Shown here piece after piece: positions 1 through 4,773 of a stretch of 11,342 nt of DNA (position 1 is the stretch's first letter; every line of letters begins with the position of its first letter). The notes under the pieces are model-generated. The model searched no databases, had not been told where the DNA came from, and saw only the letters and a list, made by a program, of their open reading frames with translations. A program made the position numbers and the translations under genes. Origin of the DNA: Microcaldota archaeon (GTDB lineage Archaea > Micrarchaeota > Micrarchaeia > Micrarchaeales > CABMGC01); the NCBI GenBank assembly GCA_021785375.1, contig JAJYFQ010000012.1, positions 1 through 11,342 on the forward strand, given 5' to 3'.

Positions 1-183
1 GACAGGGATATAAATGCTGCGAGGAATATACTGCACAGGAGTACCGCAGGGCATGCGGGAATTCAAGCTCGTGGAGATCCTGCCTCTTTGCATCCGGAAA
101 CGGATGCGAAAGCGGGACCGTCGAAGCGAGAACATACCTTTGGTCCAGGAAATCCTGGCCTGAAGGGAAGCCCCGGGCTTTAG
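1..183 (+). CDS. tnpB: TnpB (IS200/IS605 family RNA-guided nuclease), C-terminal fragment, cut by window start
   Basis: Reading frame 1 is open from the first base to TAG at 181-183, giving 60 residues. It starts with DRDINAARNIL, the RuvC-III motif of TnpB (consensus DRDxNAAxNI) that carries the last catalytic Asp. A basic, poorly conserved tail follows (HRSTAGHAGIQARGDPAS), of the kind seen downstream of RuvC-III in archaeal TnpB. TnpB is the RNA-guided DNA endonuclease of IS605-type transposons and the ancestor of Cas12. The 5' part lies outside the window, so I cannot tell whether the full gene is intact or whether a tnpA transposase is present. The same DNA folds into several hairpins, and the stop codon sits at the loop/3' arm of the last one, as expected where tnpB overlaps its guide RNA. 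Identity is solid despite the short length. Confidence 0.85.
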   Translation, partial: DRDINAARNILHRSTAGHAGIQARGDPASLHPETDAKAGPSKREHTFGPGNPGLKGSPGL

Positions 184-200
184 CCCGGGGAGGATGTCAC
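44..200 (+). ncRNA. Putative TnpB omega RNA (reRNA) scaffold at the right end of the IS605-type element
   Basis: Four hairpins follow one another. 44-48 pairs with 54-58 (5 bp). 87-96 pairs with 101-110 (10 bp, one U-G) around a GAAA tetraloop. 142-149 pairs with 154-160 (7 bp, T144 bulged) around AAAT. 171-178 pairs perfectly with 183-190 (8 bp, CCCCGGGC) around TTTA. A GC-rich hairpin at the tnpB stop followed by GGAGGATGTCAC is the usual right-end layout of archaeal IS605 elements. In this family the guide RNA overlaps the 3' end of tnpB, and its guide is the host DNA just beyond the element. I place the scaffold end near 200 (after TCAC) by analogy; the exact 5' and 3' ends are inferred. 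There is no T-run after the last hairpin, so a simple terminator is less likely. Confidence 0.55.
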
Positions 201-215
201 TCTCTAGGGGATTGG

Positions 216-1310
216 TTGGTAAACCGGCTTGTTAAATATGCCGCGGCTATCATTGTCGCGGTTGTTGCTGCGGCACTGTTGCTTCAGTACGGTACGTTCC
301 ATCAAAATGCGTATCAGGTAACTCCCACAGGGCCAGCGACCGCTACGCTCAGCCGATCATTCGATGCGCTCTTCACGCAGTACGGCCCGGGCTGGACCGG
401 AGGCGATGGAACCTACTCGGTTCCTCTCCCAAATGGCAGCACTCTCTGGTTGTTCTCGGACTCGTACATAGGAACTGTGAACAGGACCACCGGCATGCGG
501 GACTCATACCTCTTCAATGTCCACAATGCCATTGCCCTGGTAAGCAGGGACATTCAGACGTTCACTACTGTGTACCGCACAGGTACCGGCGTGCAAAATC
601 CGGGCTCATACTTTCCCACTCCAAATTCAAACGATTGGTATTGGGTGGATGGAGGGTTCGTAACGCCCAACCAGAGCCAGGTCAAGATCCTGCTTACGGA
701 ATGGACAGACAACTATCACTACCTGGGTGCCGGCATAGCCACGCTCTCGCTTCCAAGCCTGAATGTGGATTCCATACGGGCGATCAATCTGACACCGGCC
801 ATAGAGTGGACGTACCTCCTTCAGAATGGCACAACCGTCTATGTGTACGGGACCGAGGATGATGGGCTCGCAGGCAAGTACGTTCATGTTGCAAAGGTTA
901 ACGTATACAATCTATCCGATGCGGCTGACTGGACTTTCTGGAACGGCTCATCATGGGTTTCGGGACAGGGCAGCTCCGCCAGGGACCTAGCAAACATCAG
1001 CAATGGCTTCAGTGTAAACCGATTCGGAAACGAGTACTTCCTTGTCGGCCTCTCCGGAGTCGCATTCTCAGGAAGCATAGTGACGCTTACGTCACCCACC
1101 CCTGAGGGTCCGTGGTCGAATGAGACCACTGTTTATCAGATCCCAGAGAATGGAAGGAACGGCCTTGTTGCATACGGTCCGCTTGCACATCCTGAATTCG
1201 TAAGCAACGGCAGCGTTCTCGTCTCGTACAACGTCAATGACCTCAATTCGTCGAACCTGACAAATGCTAGCAACTACCGCCCGCGCTTCGTCTGGGTTCC
1301 TATCCCTTGA
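216..1310 (+). CDS. Exported/anchored beta-propeller-like protein, DUF5005/DUF4185-like
   Basis: The protein has 364 residues from a TTG start. Residues 1-7 are basic or polar and 8-24 form one hydrophobic helix (signal peptide or N-terminal anchor); the rest should lie outside the cell. Residues 59-86 hold the pattern GWTGGDGTYSVPLPNGS then LWLFSDSYIG, which I recognise from secreted DUF5005/DUF4185 proteins related to five-bladed propeller glycosidases (GH43/GH32-like fold). The substrate is unknown. About 13 N-glycosylation sequons (for example N73, N89, N191, N204, N331, N347, N350) and no cysteine fit a glycosylated surface protein. TTG at 216 is the first usable start in this frame; AGGGG at 206-210 could serve as its ribosome site. 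The IS605-type right end stops only about 15 bases upstream, so the native promoter, and perhaps a native start, may have been displaced. Coding is convincing; the family call is from memory of the motif. Confidence 0.72.
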   Translation: MVNRLVKYAAAIIVAVVAAALLLQYGTFHQNAYQVTPTGPATATLSRSFDALFTQYGPGWTGGDGTYSVPLPNGSTLWLFSDSYIGTVNRTTGMRDSYLFNVHNAIALVSRDIQTFTTVYRTGTGVQNPGSYFPTPNSNDWYWVDGGFVTPNQSQVKILLTEWTDNYHYLGAGIATLSLPSLNVDSIRAINLTPAIEWTYLLQNGTTVYVYGTEDDGLAGKYVHVAKVNVYNLSDAADWTFWNGSSWVSGQGSSARDLANISNGFSVNRFGNEYFLVGLSGVAFSGSIVTLTSPTPEGPWSNETTVYQIPENGRNGLVAYGPLAHPEFVSNGSVLVSYNVNDLNSSNLTNASNYRPRFVWVPIP

Positions 1311-1316
1311 GCGTAC

Positions 1317-1354
1317 GTATAAGAATCTGCCATTGTATGGATATCTGGTGATCC
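1317..1354 (+). promoter_or_regulatory. Nudix gene promoter (TATA box) and Shine-Dalgarno site
   Basis: GTATAAG at 1317-1323 is a good archaeal TATA box and predicts a transcript start near 1346. GGTGATCC at 1347-1354 is an 8-base match to the complement of the archaeal 16S 3' end. Its core lies 7 bases before TTG 1358 and 16 before ATG 1367, which favours TTG 1358 as the start. Confidence 0.5.
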
Positions 1355-1357
1355 TGC

Positions 1358-1825
1358 TTGCACGTAATGACTCTATGCGAGATAGTTTCCAAAAAGAAGA
1401 TCCTTCTCAAATTTGCAAATCGTGGTGTGAGCAAGGGCAACTGGAACGGCCTCGGCGGCAGGGTTGAGCAGAACGAGACTCCCGAGGAGGGGGTTGTAAG
1501 GGAGGTCGAGGAGGAATCGGGGTTGAAGATAAAGGATCTCGAGAAGATAGGCGTACTCAACTTCTACAAGGCATCACGCGATGAGCTCTTTGCAAGGGTG
1601 CATCTCTTCTATTCCGAAAGCTTCACGGGCAAGCTGCGAGAGAGCGATGAAGGGGAGCTCAGATGGTTCGGCATCGATTCCATACCTTACGATAGGATGT
1701 GGCCTGACGACGAGTTCTGGTTCCCACTTCTATTCAAGGGATTCAAGTTCGATGCCGACTTCGTATTCGACAGTAAGATGGGGATGGTTACAAGCTACAC
1801 GATAAGCAATCTCGCGAAGAGATAG
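1358..1825 (+). CDS. Nudix hydrolase (MutT/8-oxo-dGTPase-like)
   Basis: A 155-residue protein with a complete Nudix box at residues 34-56: G34, E40, then REVEEESGL at 48-56. It matches GX5EX7REUXEEXGU at every position, including the metal-binding Glu set. Nudix enzymes hydrolyse nucleoside diphosphates linked to another group. The N-terminal pattern ending in GNWNGLGG is that of small MutT-like pyrophosphatases, which clean up oxidised dNTPs such as 8-oxo-dGTP, but the substrate cannot be read from sequence. I keep TTG 1358 because of the ribosome site spacing; ATG 1367 (MTLCEIV...) is the start that similar proteins would suggest and costs only three residues. The gene has its own TATA box. 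Its TAG stop touches the pyrF stop on the other strand with no spacer. Confidence 0.88.
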   Translation: MHVMTLCEIVSKKKILLKFANRGVSKGNWNGLGGRVEQNETPEEGVVREVEEESGLKIKDLEKIGVLNFYKASRDELFARVHLFYSESFTGKLRESDEGELRWFGIDSIPYDRMWPDDEFWFPLLFKGFKFDADFVFDSKMGMVTSYTISNLAKR

Positions 1826-2470
1826 TCACTTCTTCTGGGCTATCGCCGCGTTTATCCTTTTCAGTTCAGTTCGTGGGTCGTCCGCATTGCATATCGACCT
1901 TCCCACGATTATGTAATCCGCGCCGTTTGCCAGTGCCTCGGCCGGATTTCCTCCCTGCGTCCCTATTCCCGGAGAGATTATCTTAAGGCCGTCGGTCATC
2001 TTCCTAACCTTTCTCAGCATGGCCATGTTATTCCCTGGGGCTACAACCCCATAGACGCCGCACTCCAGGGCCACCCTGATCAGGTCCTTTGTCTTCTTGT
2101 TGATGAAGTGCGCAGAACCTGGATGCGACATTGCAACCACCGCAAATACCTTCACCCCCTCGGCCGCCTTCACCACGGCCTCAAGAGAGTCTTTTCCAAC
2201 AAACGAATGGGATATCACGCCCCATGCACCGTTCTCCTTTACCTTCTGCGTTATCCACGAGTTTGTGTCCGGTATGTCGGCAAGCTTGAGGTCGCAGATT
2301 ACCTTCGCGTATCTCGAGAGATCGACTATGATGTCTGCGTTTGAGGCCATGATGAGCGGCCATCCGATTTTGAAAGCGAAGACCTCGCCAGTACGCTTCT
2401 TGGCTATGTCGCGCGCCACCACCGGATCCATCATGTCAAGCGCCACTATCACTTTATTGTCATCAGCCAT
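1826..2470 (-). CDS. pyrF: Orotidine 5'-phosphate decarboxylase
   Basis: The 214-residue protein converts OMP to UMP, the last step of pyrimidine synthesis, in the cytosol. The catalytic tetrad of the TIM-barrel family is visible: K34 (FAFKIGWPL) and D60-L-K62-L-A-D65 in DLKLADIPDT. The phosphate-binding parts are SPGIGTQGG at 166-174 and GADYIIVGRSI at 183-193, with R191. Length is normal for archaeal PyrF. The open frame runs upstream to 2611, but that extension is low-complexity, overlaps pyrE and lacks family similarity. MADDNKVIVALD at 2470 matches the family N-terminus and lies 35 bases from a TATA-like box. It is divergent from pyrE, which does the preceding step. Its stop directly abuts the Nudix stop, leaving no room for a separate terminator. 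Confidence 0.95.
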   Translation of the reverse strand: MADDNKVIVALDMMDPVVARDIAKKRTGEVFAFKIGWPLIMASNADIIVDLSRYAKVICDLKLADIPDTNSWITQKVKENGAWGVISHSFVGKDSLEAVVKAAEGVKVFAVVAMSHPGSAHFINKKTKDLIRVALECGVYGVVAPGNNMAMLRKVRKMTDGLKIISPGIGTQGGNPAEALANGADYIIVGRSICNADDPRTELKRINAAIAQKK

Positions 2471-2501
2471 GAAAAATCGCCGATATAGATCGCGACCAAG
2501 A

Positions 2502-2509
2502 TATAAATA
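2502..2509. promoter_or_regulatory. Shared TATA box between divergent pyrF and pyrE
   Basis: TATAAATA on the plus strand reads TATTTATA on the minus strand. For pyrE it predicts a start near 2531 (leader about 22 bases). For pyrF it predicts a start near 2480 (leader about 10 bases). No other well-placed TATA box is visible in the 82-base gap, so one AT-rich core may serve both genes. Confidence 0.45.
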
Positions 2510-2540
2510 AGTAGAGGTACAAGTGACATTACTGATTGTC

Positions 2541-2545
2541 AGGTG
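2541..2545 (+). promoter_or_regulatory. pyrE ribosome binding site
   Basis: AGGTG lies 7 bases before ATG 2553. It decides the start in favour of MIKDRLLELG over the in-frame GTG at 2523, which would lie upstream of the predicted transcript start. Confidence 0.6.
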
Positions 2546-2552
2546 TTTTGAT

Positions 2553-3068
2553 ATGATAAAGGATAGACTGCTAGAGTTGGGCGCGATAAAGTTCGGCGAG
2601 TTCACACTCACGTCGGGAAAAAAGTCTAATTACTATGTCGACATGAAGGGTGCATTTGCAGGATCTCCAGAACTTCTGGGAGAGCTTGTTAAGGAGATCT
2701 CCTCAAAAACAGCAGCGAAGAAGGTTGCCGGGGTTGAACTTGGCGCAGTGCCCATAGTTGTTGCAACGGCATACGCGCAGAAGATTCCATTCATAATAAT
2801 AAGGAAGGAGGGAAGGGAGCATGGGCTCAAGAACCCGATAATAGGTCCGATAGCTGGCGGAGAGCAGATTGACATAATAGAGGATGTCGTTACGACAGGC
2901 GGTTCTGTCATGAGGGCGGTGAAGCTTCTCAGGGAGGCCGGAGCAATTGTCAACCGCGTCATCTGCGTTGTCGACAGGGAGGATGGGGGAAGTGCGCTTC
3001 TCAGGGAGAACGGCGTTGATCTGGTCCCGCTGGTGAGGATCTCTGAAGTGCTAAAGGATAGAAAGTAA
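2553..3068 (+). CDS. pyrE: Orotate phosphoribosyltransferase
   Basis: The 171-residue protein joins orotate to PRPP to form OMP, the substrate of PyrF encoded on the opposite strand. Type I phosphoribosyltransferase signatures are clear: FTLTSGKKSNYYVD at 17-30 (orotate-binding region), the flexible catalytic loop with RKEGREHG at 84-91, and the PRPP-binding motif IIEDVVTTGGS at 108-118 with the acidic pair E110-D111. Length is typical for archaeal PyrE (170-210). The start is fixed by AGGTG 7 bases upstream. The stop lies 39 bases before tRNA-Asp, so read-through into the tRNA is possible although the tRNA appears to have its own promoter. Confidence 0.95.
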   Translation: MIKDRLLELGAIKFGEFTLTSGKKSNYYVDMKGAFAGSPELLGELVKEISSKTAAKKVAGVELGAVPIVVATAYAQKIPFIIIRKEGREHGLKNPIIGPIAGGEQIDIIEDVVTTGGSVMRAVKLLREAGAIVNRVICVVDREDGGSALLRENGVDLVPLVRISEVLKDRK

Positions 3069-3071
3069 TGC

Positions 3072-3079
3072 TTTAATAA
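3072..3079 (+). promoter_or_regulatory. Probable tRNA-Asp TATA box
   Basis: TTTAATAA is centred about 32 bases before the mature tRNA 5' end and predicts a transcript with a leader of a few bases, normal for archaeal tRNA genes. It begins just after the pyrE stop. Confidence 0.4.
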
Positions 3080-3107
3080 GTGAGCTGACATATATTCCAG
3101 CTATAAT

Positions 3108-3180
3108 GCCTTGGTAGTGTAGCGGTCTAGCATACGAGCCTGTCACGCTTGTGACCCGGGTCCGAATCCCGGCCAAGGCG
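3108..3180 (+). tRNA. tRNA-Asp (anticodon GTC)
   Basis: A 73-base cloverleaf folds completely. Acceptor GCCTTGG pairs with CCAAGGC (7 of 7). The D stem GTGT pairs with GCAT, including two G-T pairs. The anticodon stem CGAGC pairs with GCTTG, with loop CTGTCAC giving anticodon GTC at 34-36. A 4-base variable loop TGAC follows, then the T stem CCGGG/CCCGG with loop TCCGAAT, and G73 as discriminator, the Asp identity base. The arms resemble known archaeal tRNA-Asp. CCA is not encoded and must be added after transcription. There is no intron. The last 13 bases recur at 4748-4760 (see the islet). Confidence 0.96.
3168..3180 (+). repeat. Direct repeat copy 1: 3' end of tRNA-Asp (putative att site)
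   Basis: CCCGGCCAAGGCG forms the 3' T-stem and acceptor strand of the intact tRNA-Asp and recurs exactly, same strand, at 4748-4760. tRNA 3' ends are the usual targets of archaeal tyrosine integrases, which leave the intact tRNA on one side. Confidence 0.6.
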
Positions 3181-3187
3181 ACCCTTA

Positions 3188-3192
3188 TTTTT
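3188..3192 (+). terminator. T-run after tRNA-Asp
   Basis: TTTTT lies 7 bases after the tRNA discriminator base; short T-runs are sufficient terminators for archaeal RNA polymerase. If the islet is an insertion, this terminator came with it. Confidence 0.4.
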
Positions 3193-3264
3193 CGACGACA
3201 GAGTGCTATATTTAAGACGATAGAATATCATATTAGTGTGAGTGCGGAGAAAATCAAGATCTTC

Positions 3265-4008
3265 TTACACTGCTATAGTTGCTTTAATTGGCAAGTGATC
3301 TGAAATATTGCTTTGTAATATCTTAAAATTTTTATATGATACCCCATCTGAAATGAATATATTGTCTAGTCTATATTTCAGTCTGTTCTCATGCCATCCA
3401 TAGGCCTCAAACGGATAAATTGTCCATGTGGGTGTATTCCCACCTATCCTCATCAGTTTTTTCTCTATGGTTCTTATCTCTTCCGCATCTGGCGTTAAGT
3501 TAAAATCACCAGTTAAGATTATCGGTCCCTTCAGCTTGTTAATAACAGATAACAGGGTCTCGACCTCTGCCTTCTTTATGTAGTTTGTCTTAAATCTCTT
3601 AGAATACTGTAAGTGTGTCGTAAGGAAGTTAAGAGTTTTTCCCTTACCTGCTCTTATTTCTGAATGAATTAGGGTTCTCGACTCTGTCATAAAGGTGCCA
3701 TCATCCTTGATGTAGCTGGGATTCAGCTTGTAGGCCTTTGACTTGATGATGGGAAATCTGGATACGATTGCATTTCCTATAATGAAATGTTTTGTTTTCC
3801 TAAGATCTTTTGAAGGATAAAATACATAATTGAAATCTATTTCTCTTGCAATATCTTTGGCCATATCCTCATTTTTGCCATCTGAATAAATGGCGACTTC
3901 TTGCAATCCAATTACATCTATATGGTTCTTATCAATTAGTTTTGCCATGCCCTTAAAGTTGCGTTTGCCAAAGACCCAGATGTTCCACGAAGCTATGTTG
4001 ATATCCAT
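3265..4008 (-). CDS. Endonuclease/exonuclease/phosphatase (EEP) family protein
   Basis: The 247-residue protein has the full EEP (DNase I-like) active-site set: N9 in SWNI, E37 in LQE, GNAIVSRFPI at 78-87, TTHLQ at 130-134, D168 and N170 in GDFN, D215 in LDNIF, and D237-H238 in SDHLP. The family cuts phosphodiester or phosphomonoester bonds with a metal ion; members include AP endonucleases, DNase I, sphingomyelinases and deadenylases, and the true substrate cannot be told here. There is no signal peptide, so it probably acts in the cytoplasm. Base composition is much more AT-rich than the neighbours, suggesting transfer. It lies 24 bases after the DUF5615 gene on the same strand and could be co-transcribed, although a TATA-like box 27 bases before its ATG may give a leaderless message. 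Confidence 0.85.
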   Translation of the reverse strand: MDINIASWNIWVFGKRNFKGMAKLIDKNHIDVIGLQEVAIYSDGKNEDMAKDIAREIDFNYVFYPSKDLRKTKHFIIGNAIVSRFPIIKSKAYKLNPSYIKDDGTFMTESRTLIHSEIRAGKGKTLNFLTTHLQYSKRFKTNYIKKAEVETLLSVINKLKGPIILTGDFNLTPDAEEIRTIEKKLMRIGGNTPTWTIYPFEAYGWHENRLKYRLDNIFISDGVSYKNFKILQSNISDHLPIKATIAV

Positions 4009-4030
4009 CTTCCTACCCAGCTCGGCTCAA

Positions 4031-4038
4031 TCTTAAAG
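4031..4038 (-). promoter_or_regulatory. Possible leaderless promoter of the EEP gene
   Basis: CTTTAAGA on the minus strand is centred about 27 bases before ATG 4008, the distance expected if transcription starts at the ATG. It overlaps the stop codon of the upstream toxin gene. Confidence 0.3.
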
Positions 4039-4395
4039 ATTTGGAAAGTGCAGTTCCTCTATCAGAGTATGCTGACTCGCCATGATCACTACCTTGCCCT
4101 GCAATGACTTCGCGTGCACGGCAATCGCTCCGGCAAGCTCAGCAATGGAGTCTTCAGGCATGTCCATGGCAAGATAAACAACTCCGGTAGTTATGATTCT
4201 CCTGTTACCGGGCTCTATGAAGTCCCTGTCCTTCGTGAGTATGAACATTCCGTTCGCATTGGCTATCCCTATCAAGGTCTTGTCGCTCGCGCTGCGGTAC
4301 TTGGTGTTGGGAACCCATGTCACCTCCGCTCCGGCCTTCTTCAGCGCAACAACGAGTTTGCGTGCTATGTTCTCGTCGGCAAGGAACTTAGCCAA
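4033..4395 (-). CDS. DUF5615 PIN-like protein (probable toxin/nuclease of a DUF433 pair)
   Basis: The 120-residue protein begins MAKFLADENI, the hallmark of the DUF5615 PIN-like family. Acidic residues expected of a PIN-type metal site are D7-E8, D38 (SASDKTL) and D56/D58 (LTKDRDF). Families of this kind are small RNases that act as toxins next to a DUF433 partner; RNase activity is inferred, not shown. TTG 4395 is the earliest start because a TGA codon precedes it in frame, and it gives the family N-terminus exactly. The gene overlaps the end of the DUF433 gene by 8 bases, so translation is probably coupled. Composition is nearer to the host genes than that of the EEP gene downstream. Confidence 0.8.
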   Translation of the reverse strand: MAKFLADENIARKLVVALKKAGAEVTWVPNTKYRSASDKTLIGIANANGMFILTKDRDFIEPGNRRIITTGVVYLAMDMPEDSIAELAGAIAVHAKSLQGKVVIMASQHTLIEELHFPNL

Positions 4396-4612
4396 TCACA
4401 TTCACTTCTTTCACTATCTTGGAAACGAAAGTGAGTGACTCCAGCACGGCTGCCTTTGGTATCTTCAATTCATGGGCTATCTTATCGGCGCTCCATCCTG
4501 CCGAAACGTAACTCAAGATGTCGTCTATAGTTATCCTGGTGCCTCTTATGGTGGGTCTCTTAGGGCTGTGTACGTCGCTGTTGAGCACCAAGTACGTTGC
4601 ATTCTTTGTCAT
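4388..4612 (-). CDS. DUF433 protein (probable antitoxin)
   Basis: The 74-residue protein contains the DUF433 core: RPTIRGTRITIDDIL at 19-33, GWSADKIAHEL at 39-49 and IPKAAVLESL at 51-60, a small winged-helix-like fold with a helix-turn-helix. DUF433 genes commonly precede DUF5615 genes, and the pair is regarded as a type II toxin-antitoxin system with the first gene as antitoxin and probable autorepressor. I start at ATG 4612, not the in-frame ATG 4624 or TTG 4630, because the TATA box at 4632-4639 predicts transcription beginning within a few bases of 4612, giving a leaderless message. Seven residues then precede the conserved LVLNSDVHSPKRP stretch, as expected. Confidence 0.8.
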   Translation of the reverse strand: MTKNATYLVLNSDVHSPKRPTIRGTRITIDDILSYVSAGWSADKIAHELKIPKAAVLESLTFVSKIVKEVNVIG

Positions 4613-4631
4613 TTCTATACCCATTAACAAT

Positions 4632-4639
4632 ATATTATA
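4632..4639 (-). promoter_or_regulatory. TATA box of the DUF433/DUF5615 operon
   Basis: TATAATAT on the minus strand is centred 23-24 bases before ATG 4612. This spacing supports a leaderless transcript for the antitoxin. Confidence 0.45.
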
Positions 4640-4747
4640 CGCGTTCAGGTATTAAATCTTTCCTTCCTGCCCACTCCGCGAGGTGGAATTCCAACTTCGG
4701 CATGTGCGATTATGTGTGTGTTGGGATTTGGGACTGTGAGTAGAAGA

Positions 4748-4760
4748 CCCGGCCAAGGCG
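4748..4760 (+). repeat. Direct repeat copy 2: orphan tRNA-Asp 3' end (putative att site)
   Basis: An exact 13-base copy of 3168-3180 that ends at the same base as the tRNA. Upstream it does not continue as a tRNA: the T-loop and anticodon arm cannot be recognised. It is followed by CCA, which the intact gene lacks. It lies 13 bases beyond the HMG-CoA reductase stop. Removing the islet would place that stop 13 bases from tRNA-Asp. Confidence 0.5.
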
Positions 4761-4773
4761 CCACATTAGGCAC

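Larger units (their letters stand above)
3181..4760. mobile_element. Putative tRNA-Asp-associated islet (integrase-less remnant)
   Basis: About 1.58 kb lies between the intact tRNA-Asp and a second, orphan copy of its last 13 bases. It contains an EEP-family nuclease-like gene of clearly lower GC (13 of 60 bases are G or C at 3301-3360), a DUF433/DUF5615 pair and two gene-free ends (3193-3264 and 4640-4747) in which I see only AT-rich or GT-rich sequence. Everything outside belongs to core metabolism (pyrimidine, mevalonate). No integrase or replication gene is present, so this would be a decayed or passively mobile cargo segment. The repeat is short, so accidental similarity is not excluded, but its exact end at the tRNA discriminator base argues for an att pair. 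Confidence 0.45.

Noticed and set aside
171..190. GC-rich hairpin as a transcription terminator
   Set aside because: No T-run follows, and the position over the tnpB stop fits the right-end/omega RNA hairpin of IS605-type elements better.
2523..2552. GTG start at 2523 for PyrE
   Set aside because: It precedes the predicted transcript start, while AGGTG sits 7 bases before ATG 2553 and the shorter protein matches the family.
2471..2611. N-terminal extension of PyrF to 2611
   Set aside because: The extra 47 residues lack family similarity, overlap the start of pyrE and lie upstream of the predicted pyrF promoter.
4700..4763. A second, possibly decayed tRNA-Asp gene ending in CCGGCCAAGGCGCCA
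   Set aside because: Only the last 13 bases match; no 5' acceptor strand, D arm or anticodon arm can be paired upstream, so it is treated as an att-like remnant.
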